Assembly: GCA_016946835.1 (NCBI GenBank)
Contig: JACVTC010000154.1
Span: 182,501-246,500 of the forward strand
DNA: 64,000 nucleotides
Direction: 5' to 3'
Source of the DNA: Neocallimastix lanati (nom. inval.)
Taxonomy: Eukaryota; Neocallimastigomycota; Neocallimastigomycetes; Neocallimastigales; Neocallimastigaceae
The notes below the pieces were generated by a model that saw only the letters and a list, made by a program, of their open reading frames with translations, had not been told where the DNA came from and made no database searches. This document shows, piece after piece, positions 26,033 to 39,253 of this stretch. A program made the position numbers and the translations under genes. The first letter of the stretch is position 1. Every line of letters starts with the position of its first letter.

Positions 26033-28407
26033 CTATGCTTTTAATTCTGGCTTTCTATATTTTCCATCATAAGTAGCAGCGGCGCTTCTCTTGCTAAGAT
26101 CGTAATGAATTTCCATATTGAAACCAGAATCATCATTTTCTCCTGGTTCTGGAATTGAACGGTGTTCCATTGGAACATAACTACGCTTACCTTCACCAAC
26201 ATAAACTTGTCTTGGTCTCCAAATTTTAGCAGCTGGGTTAGTAATAGATTCAACCCAGTGAGCTAACCAGCCAGAAACTCTTGGAATAGCGAATAAAACT
26301 GGGAAGAAATCAGTTGGGAATCCCATTGACTTGTAAATAAGACCACTGTAGAAATCAACATTTGGATAGAGCTTTCTCTTAATAAAGTATTCATCAGAAA
26401 GGGCAATTCTTTCTAATTCTATAGCAACTTCAATTAAAGGTTCACGACCACAAATTTCAAAGACTTCATATGCAACTTGTCTAATAATTCTAGCTCTTGG
26501 ATCGTAATTCTTATAAATTCTGTGTCCGAAACCCATTAAACGTCTCTTTCTTTGCTTAACTTGTTCTAAGAATTCAGTAACATTTTCTGGTTTACCAATT
26601 TCTTCTAACATACGTAATACAGCTTCATTAGCACCACCATGTAATGGTCCATACAAAGCAGAAGCAGCACCAGCAACAGCACTATATGGATCAACTAAAG
26701 TTGAACCAATGTGACGCATAGCAGCAGTGGAACAATTCAATTCGTGATCAGCGTGCAAAATAAATAATACATCTAAAGCACGAGCTAATTTAGCATTTGG
26801 CATGTAGTTTTCTTCACTAAGATGATCTAACATGTATAAAAAGTTTTCACAATAACCTAGATTACTTTGTGGATAGTTATATGGTCTACCAATTCTATGT
26901 CTATAACAACAAGCTGCAACAGTTGGAACTTTACCTAATAATCTAACTATTTGCTTAGTTCTAGCAGCAGAACTAACCTTATACATATTATTACCAGCCA
27001 AAGCTGGGTTAGCCTCTGGGTGGTAAGTAGACATAGCAGAAATAGAACTAATAAACATACCCATCTATTCATTTTAAATTATATCAGAATTAAACTTTGT
27101 TAATTAATTTCCTTTATTTTTTATATCTTAATTTTTTTTTTTTTTTTTTTTTTGTATAAACATTATTTTTTTGTTTTGTTTCTATATATATTCAATGTAT
27201 TACTTACAGGGTGAGCATCATAATTGAAAGATTTCATAAGATCCATAACACGAATGTGAATGTAAGTGTGGTGCATAATTTCATTTGACCAACGTTCATA
27301 TTGAACTTTGTTTGGTAATTCACCAAAGATTAATAAATAAGAAACTTCAAGATAATTTGATTTTTCGGCAAGTTCTTCAATTGGGTATCCACGGTATCTA
27401 AGTACACCTGCTTCACCATCAATTTCTGTAATTTTTGAACGAGCGACAGCAGTATTTTGGTATGCTGGATCATATACTCTATTTAATTATAATATAATTA
27501 AAATTTTATAATTAAATTATAAAGAATAATAAACTTGTAAAAAAAATATATATATATTTATATAATTACCTTATTCCTTCCTTCTTGTTTGGACCTATCA
27601 TAGATTTAAATTTTAAAGCTGGTATAGTATCATCTTCAATAGCAATTTCATAAAGCTTTCCAGTTCTATTATCTAAAACAGTTAATGAATTTGTAGTTTT
27701 ACTAATAAATTAAATGTTACAATGTTAGCTTTTTAAATCATTTGAAAAAAAAAACTTTATTTATAATATTATTAATTACCTTTTTGGAAGAACAATGAAT
27801 TGAACTGGAGTAATTGGACCATTTGCATTGGTATCTGGAGCAGGAAGATTCCATTGTTGTCCGGATTTGTTATCAGTTAAAACTAATTGATGTGTACTAT
27901 ATAATTTTTAAATATTTAAATATTAATAATTTTTAATTTTAGACTTTAAAATAACTTTTATTATTTTTTTGTTTTTGTTTTTATTTTTTTTTTTTTATCA
28001 TATTCAAAGTTTTTCTAAATATTTTTTTAATTATTTAATAAGATTTCCATTCCCTATACATTTTATTTATTAATTAATCTTCATATTATTTTAATATATG
28101 TAAACTAAAATTATAAAATTCCTTATAATTAACCTTTCAATATTTCATTTTTAAATTTTTTTTAATTTCAATTTAATATTCTATAAAATATTTTATTGTA
28201 CTTAAAATTTTATTTTCTTTTTTTTTGTTCCTTCTATTTTAAATATTTATGTTATGTTAAAAATTATATTAATAATTACGTCTCTGCTGAAGTAAGATTT
28301 GGTCTAAGGGAATATCTTTCAGCTGGGTTATTGTAATCAATTTCATGATTTAAATCATCGGAACCAGCAAGGTGGTTTAATATAGCATTTATACGACGTT
28401 GAGCCAT
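26033..28407 (-). CDS. Citrate synthase, plant glyoxysomal-like type, with PTS2-like N-terminus
   Basis: The enzyme condenses oxaloacetate and acetyl-CoA to citrate. There are five exons: 28407-28280, 27896-27780, 27701-27570, 27478-27208 and 27064-26033, spliced to 1,680 nt (559 residues) with all frames checked. The catalytic residues are visible: His in [15 protein letters not shown], His in [17 protein letters not shown], Asp in [19 protein letters not shown]. The body most resembles plant glyoxysomal citrate synthases ([20 protein letters not shown]). Residues 5-13, RINAILNHL, fit the PTS2 peroxisome signal (R-[LIV]-x5-H-L). There is no mitochondrial presequence and no C-terminal PTS1 (ends PELKA). 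Exons 2 and 3 encode two versions of the same beta-rich segment ([14 protein letters not shown] / [14 protein letters not shown]), which explains the extra ~40 residues. Coding GC is well above that of the neighbours, suggesting high expression. Confidence 0.95.
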
Positions 28408-30669
<2,262 letters not shown>

Positions 30670-31536
30670 TTCCCCCCTAAACCAAGTTATTCTAAATGAA
30701 TAATTTTGGTTTATTGGTGAATATGTGCATAGCAACACATAACAATAACACTTTCTGAAATTTATATCATTATTTTAAATTTTAATTAACTATTAAATTT
30801 CTATTTCATATTATATCATTAATTGAATTTTATATACATACTTTATGTATATTATTTGCTAATTTTATCTTAGATATTTATATTATTACCCATTGTACGG
30901 TTTTGTGGTTAAAACGCCTAAAACCTTTATAATTTGGGTATTTTTTATATTAAAAATTATTTAAATATGGATTGGACACCTATCTGGGTTTACACCATCC
31001 TATTATATTATATTAAGGTAACCTCGTTGGGATTCACGCCAAATTAATGATGACAACACATGGTTTACCTCTTTGGTTTTACGTACTCTTGACAACTCAT
31101 GAATTAACTCTTTGGTTTTTATTTCATTTTATTTATTTTAATTAGTTAAAAATTTTATTATCTTTAATAAAATAGTTTGTAATATTCAAAAAATAATTTA
31201 TAATAATCAATTAATGCTTATGATGATTTCATATATTAAGAGTCTCAAAATAATATGTTTATTTAATGTATTTCATGTTTCTTTTTATCCTTAAGCGTGT
31301 TTACTTCATGCAGGGGGATTTCTTGTGCTAAGTTATTAGTTATTTATGCGTTTTCATAATTTTCAAAATTTTGTGATCTAAATTTCAATCTTGATCAATC
31401 TTGATTTCAATTCCAAAAAGTTTACATAATGGCAACCGTTATCATAATATTCTTCTTTTAACTTCTTTTATGTCCTTCTTGACATTGTCTTAGGTCGGCT
31501 TATGGATTTCTTGTTATAAGAATCCTTTTAAGAGTT

Positions 31537-31553
31537 AGATGAGACTCTTAATC
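31537..31553 (-). promoter_or_regulatory. Primer-binding site candidate, tRNA-Lys(CUU) anticodon arm
   Basis: The bases directly inside the 5' LTR read GATTAAGAGTCTCAT on the minus strand. This is complementary to ATGAGACTCTTAATC, the anticodon stem-loop sequence known from eukaryotic tRNA-Lys(CUU). Priming from an internal tRNA half is known in copia-type elements, classically with initiator tRNA-Met. Confidence 0.6.
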
Positions 31554-31739
31554 TGTTAAGAGTCATGAATTTATGGTTTATAATTATGTCAATTTTATTA
31601 ATATATTTTATGATAAAGAGTTACAAATATTAAATTATATTAAATTACATGCTTTTATATTAACATATTGTGGCTTATACATTACAATACATAAATTACG
31701 TTTTAATACATTTAAACTAATATTTCACATATTCTAACA
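31554..31739 (-). repeat. 5' LTR of the non-autonomous element
   Basis: This is the 186-bp LTR with TGTTAG...TTAACA ends. It lacks the 55-bp insert found in the other LTR. ATT repeats follow immediately outside. Confidence 0.88.
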
Positions 31740-32794
31740 ATTATTATTATTATTATTATTAATGGAAATACGTTTTAGTAAAATAAAAATTATTGGATAG
31801 AGTCTTTAGGTATCTAATTATGTACAATTTGTTAATATAATATTTAAATATATATTTAGAAATACTATTAATAATATTACTGAATGTCATCACCTAAAGG
31901 AATAATATAAATGGAAAACAAATAATTGTAAATTTAAATTAATTTGTTTTTTTCATTAATAAACGAAATGAATAGAATAATAAATGTTTTTTTTTTTTTT
32001 TTTTTTTTTTTTTATTAATAGCTGATTAATAATAAATAAAATATATTTTTCATTTTATTTTATTATTAACTTACTTTATTATACATTTATTTATTTACAT
32101 TTAAATAAAAAATTATTACTTATTTATTTAATTCATTAATTATTTTTTTTTAAAATTTATAGATATATGAATTTATGAATATAATATTATATTTAATTAT
32201 ATTTTATAAAGTTGTTGTAAGTTATTAGATAAGGTTTTTTAAACTAATTATATAAAAAAATGTATCATCCATATAAATATGTATTTTTGTTGTTCAAAGT
32301 CTAAATTTATTTATAATAAATATATTTTATATATTTAAAATTATAATATTTAAAATTTTCCTATATGTAAATAATTTAATAATAATTACTTTTCTCTTTT
32401 TTTTTAATAATTATTATTATGACAATTTCATCATAATTATTATTATTATTAATGTAAGAATAATATATTAAAACTTGATTATTTAATAATAAATTTTATT
32501 ATCGTTTAAATTGAGCTATTAAGATAATTAATAAACAAATCTTGAATTATATATATTTAATACAATGTTTAATATAATGAATTAATTAGATTTATATTTT
32601 TACTTTTTATTTATCATTACTATTATCAAAAAAGAATAATAAAATGGATTTAAAATTATTTATACCATTTTTCTAATTATTATTTTTTTTTTTTTTCTCT
32701 AAAGATTTTTATTTATGTTAATAAATTTATAAAATTAATTTTTTTTATCTTTTTTTTTTGTCCATATTGATAGTAATATTAAAAAAAAATATTA

Positions 32795-32930
32795 ATAAAA
32801 ATTTTTTTTTATTTTAAAAAATTTTTTTTGTTTTTTTTTTATTTTAAAAAATTTTTTTTTGTTTTTTTTTTATTTTAAAAAATTTTTTTTGTTTTTTTTT
32901 TATTTTAAAAAATTTTTTTTTAAAATAAGA
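32795..32930. repeat. ~30-bp tandem repeat of A/T blocks, four copies
   Basis: The unit is ATTTTAAAAAATTTTTTTTG followed by about ten T. It is repeated about four times with one-base length changes. Each unit holds an AAAAAATTTTTT palindrome. The surrounding 31741-33591 is otherwise plain AT-rich intergenic DNA. Confidence 0.8.
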
Positions 32931-33591
32931 AAAAATTTATTAATAGATAATGATAATGTTATAATATGTGAATTTAAATTTATATATTAAATGAATCTAT
33001 AAATTATTAATATAAACATAATATAACATAATATAACAAGCCACATTTTTAGTATAAATACATGTAAACTTCATTATGTTAATCACTATTTATATTTACT
33101 TATATATAACCCTTATTAATAAAACTTCATATTAAATAATAATTTCAGTATTAAAATTTTATAAAATTTTATCATAAATTATATTAAAAAAGATTTTTAT
33201 CATACATAATACATTAATGTATTATGATGTTAAAATACATTATAAATAAATTAATAAATTAATCATTAGATTTACCATAATTATTTCTGAATTTTGGGTG
33301 TTTTCTGGTATAAAAGAAATAATATTAAATATTAAAAAAAAAAAAATTGATTTAATTAATGATTGGAGAATTGATACTTCAATATTATTAATACTTTATT
33401 TATTATTATATAGATCATAAATTTATTTATATATTAAATATGAGAAAAGTATGTGTGTTTTTTATAATAAACTTTATTTATTTTTGTATTTATTTAATAC
33501 ATAAATTTTATTAATTTTAAGAACTCTTTTTTTTAAGATAATAAAAATAATTATTTTTTATAGTAAAAATTACATATTTAATCATGTGATA

Positions 33592-33752
33592 ATTCTATGA
33601 ATTAATACACATAGATAAATGTTACACAACATAAAAATATAATAATAAAATATTAATATAAGATAAAAATATAATATTGATAATAATATAAGAATATAAA
33701 AATATAATTTTAATAATATAAAAATATAAAATAAAATGTGATTATTTTAACA
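33592..33752 (-). repeat. 3' LTR, 161 bp
   Basis: In minus orientation it starts TGTTAAAATAATCACA at 33752. The TG...CA boundary may be at 33598 (TGAATT on plus), with ATTCTA outside it shared by both copies. The sequence is identical to the 5' LTR. Confidence 0.9.
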
Positions 33753-33759
33753 TTCCCCC

Positions 33760-35495
33760 CTAAACAAGATTTTTCTTGAAAATTTTGTTTGCGAAGAATA
33801 ACATTTTATTTCCGTTGACATCTTTTGTGAGTACATCAGCAAGATTGTCTTCTGATTTAATATGTTGTAAAATAACATTGTTATTTACAACATGTTCCTT
33901 GAAGAAATGGTAACTTACACGTATGTGTCTTAGTCTTTTTCCAATAGCGAAATTTTCAGCGGAATATAGACTAGCTTTGTTGTCACCATAGAGATTTATT
34001 TTAAATTTTTTGTTAAATAGTTCTTCAAGAATGTTTTTTAACCATAGGCCATTTGCAACGGCTTCCGATAATGCAACATATTCTGCTTCGGCAGTGGATC
34101 TTGAGACACATTGTTGTTGTCTTGACATCCATAAGACTGGTCCTGAAGCTAGGAAGTAGATATTTCCAGATGTAGATTTGCTATTGATTATATCTCCAGC
34201 GAAATCGGAGTCAGTATAGCCTTTAAGATTTCCATCTCTTTTATATTGTAGGTAATAATCTTTGGTTTGGTTAATATATTTAAATATTTGTAGTACCTTT
34301 TTCCAATCAGTCATATTTGGATTTTTATTTTTTCTTGATGCTTTGTTTACTGCACAAGCAATATCAGGTCTTGTGCATTTTGCTAGATGTATGAGAGAGC
34401 CTACTGCGCTTTGATAGATACTATTATCGAATGGTTCATTGTTAATTTCTTTAATGTTTTCACCTACACAAGGAGTAGAGGATTTTTGATTTTCATTTAT
34501 TTTGAATCTTTTTAAGATATCGTTAATATATTTCTTTTGTGAAATATTATATCCATATTCAGTAGGTTCAACAGTTATTCCAAGTATATGATTTACTGGA
34601 CTACATTTTGATATTTTAAATTTATTTTTAATTAGCTCAACAGTGGAGTTTATTTCATTATCTAAGCCTGTAATAAGCATATCATCTACATATAATGCAA
34701 CAATGCAAGTAGTTTCTTTTTGGGAATTTGATTTTGAAAATAAGCATTGTTCACTTTTAAGTTGAGTAAAACCTATACTCTTCAGGAAATTAGAGATTGT
34801 TATGTTCCACATTCTTCCTGCTTGTTTCAGTCCATATAAGGCTTTGTTTAATTTCCAAAAACCATTTTTATAGTTTGGATCTCCTTCTGGAATTGTCATA
34901 TAGATTTCTTCATTTAGAGGAGCATTTAGGTATGCGGCTTTGATGTCTAATTGTTGTATATTCCATTTATGTAGAGAAGCTATTGCGATGACTAAACGCA
35001 TGCTTTCAACAGATAACGTGGGAGAGTATGTTTTGTCATAATCAATACCTTCAATTTGTTTAAATCCTTTGATTACTAGTCTAGCCTTGTATTTTTCGAG
35101 TTCTCCTTTATCGTTATATTTTTTTGTGAATACCCATTTGTATTCAATAGGTTTTCTTCCTTCAGGTAGCTTCTTTACTAAGGACATGGTTTTGTTGTTG
35201 TAGAGATTTTCAAGCTCGCTTGATATTGCTTCTATCCACTTATCCTTTTCATTACTAGTTACTGCTTCTAGGAATGTTTGCGGAGTATCTAAATCAATAC
35301 TATTTATTTGTATATTTGTTTCATTGCTTGTTTTATACGTTTCATTTTCAGTATTAACGTTTTCATTTGATTTGTTAAAATTATCATTTTGTTTTGTAGG
35401 AATATGATTATCATTTAATGTTTGTTTTCCTAAATTAATTAATTGTTTAATTCTTTGTTTTTTATAAATATTATGATCTGTACTAGAGTCATTCT
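33760..35495 (-). CDS. Copia-type reverse transcriptase / RNase H (pol fragment)
   Basis: The open frame runs from the 5' LTR edge (about 35495) to the TAG at 33760. An internal ATG lies at 35187, but homology begins earlier (TFLEAVTSNEKDKWIEAISS), so the original polyprotein was translated through. Reverse-transcriptase motifs are EYKWVFTKKYNDKGELEKYK, QLDIKAAYLNAPLNEEIYM, LYGLKQAGRMW and the catalytic ALYVDDMLITG. RNase H motifs are GYTDSDFAGD, SRSTAEAEYVALSEA and LYGDNKASLYSA. The frame closes with LADVLTKD and ...KKNLV. No stop or frameshift was found, so both enzyme domains look intact. Without GAG, integrase or a primer site this copy cannot move alone. Confidence 0.95.
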
Positions 35496-35651
35496 ATGAA
35501 TTAATACACATAGATAAATGTTACACAACATAAAAATATAATAATAAAATATTAATATAAGATAAAAATATAATATTGATAATAATATAAGAATATAAAA
35601 ATATAATTTTAATAATATAAAAATATAAAATAAAATGTGATTATTTTAACA
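35491..35651 (-). repeat. 5' LTR, 161 bp
   Basis: Base-for-base identical to 33592-33752 by eye. On its inner side the reverse-transcriptase frame starts almost at once (NDSSTDHNIYKK), with no primer-binding site or leader. Confidence 0.9.
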
Positions 35652-37190
35652 AAATATACAAAAATAATCAATAATAATAATAAAAAAAAATAAAATATAA
35701 AAAAATAATACAAAAAATAAAATTATTAATATTTATTAATTATTATTAAAACAATTTTATTATTATTATTAAAATTATTAGTATTATTATTATTAAAATT
35801 ATTAGTATTATTATTATTAAAATTATTAGTATTATTATTATGTAATTATTGTTTTTTTTTTATTATATAATTATTGTTTTTTAACTATTATTTTTATCAA
35901 TTATTATTTGTTATTGTTAGTATTAGTATTAATATAAATTTATAATATTATTTAAATAATAATTTAAATAATATTTAATTATTATTGTATTGAAAGCAAA
36001 CTTTTACTAATGATAATAATAAATTTTTAAGTATTTTTTTTTTATTTTTATTATAATATTTTTAAGTAATTACCTATAAATTAAATAATTATAAACATTA
36101 TTTATTTTAATTGATAATTTTTATAGTATTTATAAATTTTTTATTAATATGAGAAAGGCCAAAGACTTCAAAAATTAACAAAAAAAAAAATTTAATATCA
36201 ATAATAGCAAAATTAATTTATTTATGGATATTATAACATTAATAGTTAGTAATAATATAGTCAATAAAAAAACTAATTTTTCCATGATTTAAATTTATTT
36301 AAAATGTTATTAATCTTGATGTGTTAAGTTTTTACTTTTAAAGTAAAAGACTTTTTTTTTTAATAATACATAATTTAATAATATTTATTCATATAAAATA
36401 TATTTAATGGATTATACATAATTCACTACATTTAAATATATTTTCATATTAATTAAATATAAAATAATAAAATTTCTTAAAACCAAATTATTTATATCAT
36501 AAACTATGTATTAACTACATATAATTATATATCCTAATTATTTGTAATACACCATCTAATATTTAAAATTATAATAAAAGTTGTAATAAAATAAAAGTTT
36601 TAATAAAATAAAAGTAATTAATAAAATAAAAGTAATAATTAAAATATTATTTGAATTATGAAGTAAAATACTAATTTTCTAATACAAAAATATCAGACTA
36701 CTTTATTTAAAAATATCAATTACATTTATTATTATAATGATAATAAAATAAACAATAAATAATTAATCTTAGAAATATTAATAAAATAATTATATATATA
36801 TAAGAAAAAATATACATAATTATATAATTATTATATATGATTTTAATAATGTAGGTTAGAGTCAAATACTAAAAATAATAAGATAATAATGCTGAATGAT
36901 ATGCCAATATATGCGTATCTAGATATTTTTAATATAAAATATATTAAAATAATACCTAATACATAAAATATATATATTGTGTAATATTGAACTTTTTTAT
37001 AAATGGTATAGCCTTTATAATAAAGGTCTTTCTTTAGCTTTCCAATTTCGCTTTAGCCACCATGGCAGTTAGTACCATACTATAATAACTATCCTAACTC
37101 ATATTAAGTTTTTTTATAGTTATATTAATGACAATGATATTATTAATTATTAATTAGTATAAATATTAAGAGAATGGAACATTTCTACAA
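35652..37190. other. Gene desert, left part
   Basis: AT-rich DNA with ATT/AGT repeats at 35757-35845. A small GC-richer island at 37005-37110 contains a hairpin GCCTTTAT/ATAAAGG. No gene was seen. Confidence 0.6.
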
Positions 37191-37608
37191 GTTGCATTTC
37201 GCCATATTGCATTTCACCAAAATTTAAGGAATGTGGCGTATTAAAATAAGTTGCATTTCGTCAAGTTGTATTTCAATAATTGAAAATTATTAAATGAATA
37301 AATGATTAAATAAATAAATTAATATATAACTATTATAACTATTATTGATGTGTTTATTTTTTTAAAGTAAATATTATAAATTAATTTATTACTATGTTAC
37401 AAAATTATTAAATTATATTTTTATATTTAAATATTTTTATAAATAATTAATATTTTATTACTATTTAAAAATATATTATTTGTAAAAATAATATTAAAAT
37501 AATAGTGATTATTAAATAACTTATAAAAAAGTTTTAAAAATCATTTTTTGAGTTTTTATTTAGTTATTTCATTCATTTATATCAATACGCCACTTGGCGA
37601 AATGCAAC
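37191..37608. mobile_element. MITE-like element with 14-bp terminal inverted repeats
   Basis: GTTGCATTTCGCCA at 37191-37204 is perfectly inverted at 37595-37608. A second perfect inverted pair lies just inside: GTGGCGTATT (37233-37242) and AATACGCCAC (37584-37593). The left end carries further TTGCATTTC-type direct repeats near 37207, 37251 and 37265. The interior is AT-rich with no ORF. No clear target duplication was found, so the superfamily is not assigned. Confidence 0.7.
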
Positions 37609-37989
37609 ACACTCTCTATTATTAAATGAAAGTTATTACAAAAAATAAGTATAATTCTATCTATTTTTTTTATAATCCATATTAAATAAACGGAATGTGA
37701 AAAGCATTAATAATTAATGTAAATTAAATAAAAAAATTATCAACTTAATGTATTAAAAGAAAAGTGAATTAAATGAAAATAAAGAAAAATATATTTATAT
37801 TAATTTAAATTAAGAAATAAGCTATAAAGTTTCTGCTATTATTATAAATATAAAAATTGAAATAAAAAAAAAAATTGCTTATTAATAATATTTTTATGTT
37901 GTGTTGAGCTATTATATATATATTATAATATATGCAATTATTAATACTTATTTTTTTAATTGTTTGTGAATGCTTATAGTATTATTATG

Positions 37990-38034
<45 letters not shown>

Positions 38035-39008
38035 ATATTTTTAAGATATTTTTATTTTTAAAGCAAAAAAAAAAAAAAAAAAAAAAAAAAGAAAGGTATT
38101 CTAAATAGAACAAATAATATGTATAAAAAAAAGTGCTAAATACTATTAAGCACAATGTATAACAATAAATAAAATGTAAAATTTTAAATAATAATAATTA
38201 ACGTAATATCTTCTGTTTGCAAAGAATTTTTTTTTTTAAATGACATGTAGTGTTTGCTACTAATAAGTAAGTTTTTCTAGAGTATCTCCATTACACGTAG
38301 AAAAAAATACCAAATTGTAGATTAATTTCATCAAAAATATCAAATGTACTAGATTTAAAACCAACCCACTCTTAATTAAAAATTTAGTAATTTCGTTTAT
38401 ATAGTTTATAAATAGCATCAATATTAGTGGTTTTTTTGAAAATTTTTTAATGGCTCAATATTAATATTAGTCATAATTATTTGAATATAAAAATTAATCG
38501 TTGATAAAATTTTATTTTTTTTTTTAATATTTGTAATATGTAAATATGAAATATGTGAATTCAAAAAATTGAAAAAATGAATCATGAAATATAATTTATT
38601 TCCTATAAATTTGTATGTGGTATTAAATATATTTTTATTATAGTCATGGAATGATAATGAAAATAATGATGTTAAATAAGTATACCTATTTCATAATACA
38701 TTGACATTTGGATTAAAATATTTATACCATTTATGTTATTTCTTTGATGATTCATACTTATTATTAGTAGTTTTATACTTTTTATCATTTCCATTACTAG
38801 TTTATTAGTTGTAGAAGATGTTTCTTTAATGTAACTTTTATTATAAACTTTTCATCTTAAAGCTCAGATTTTATTATTTTTTCATATTCAAATTAATTGA
38901 TTACATACATACAAGTGTTTTAATTATTAGTAATTGGCTTTAATTGGATTACTAATAAGTAATACAGTAAAAAAAAAAAAAAAAAAAAAAAAAAACCCTT
39001 TTCAAAAA

Positions 39009-39253
39009 TAAGAGAGTAAATGTCATACTTCATATTAATATGGTAAGAGAGTAAATGTCATACTTCATATTAATATGGTAAGAGAGTAAATGTCATACTT
39101 CATATTAATATGGTAAGAGAGTAAATGTCATACTTCATATTAATATGGTAAGAGAGTAAATGTCATACTTCATATTAATATGGTAAGAGAGTAAATGTCA
39201 TACTTCATATTAATATGGTAAGAGAGTAAATGTCATACTTCATATTAATATGG
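39009..39253. repeat. 35-bp VNTR, seven exact copies
   Basis: Seven head-to-tail copies of a 35-bp unit starting TAAGAGAGTAAATGTCATAC and ending ATTAATATGG. No substitution between copies was seen. There are no spacers, so it is not a CRISPR array. Confidence 0.97.

Larger units (their letters stand above)
33592..35651 (-). mobile_element. Young, internally deleted Ty1/copia retrotransposon
   Basis: Identical 161-bp direct repeats (33592-33752, 35491-35651) flank a single ORF for reverse transcriptase and RNase H. GAG, protease, integrase and the primer site are absent: the reverse-transcriptase frame starts within a few bases of the 5' LTR. The polypurine tract GGGGGGAA abuts the 3' LTR at 33753-33760. 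Identical LTRs mean a recent insertion or recent gene conversion. No target duplication was visible outside the repeats. Confidence 0.9.

Noticed and set aside
37060-37075. GCCACCATGG resembling an ideal vertebrate start context
   Set aside because: The frame after it closes quickly and the surrounding island is non-coding; treated as coincidence.
39009-39253. CRISPR array
   Set aside because: The repeats are directly adjacent without spacers, and the DNA is eukaryotic.
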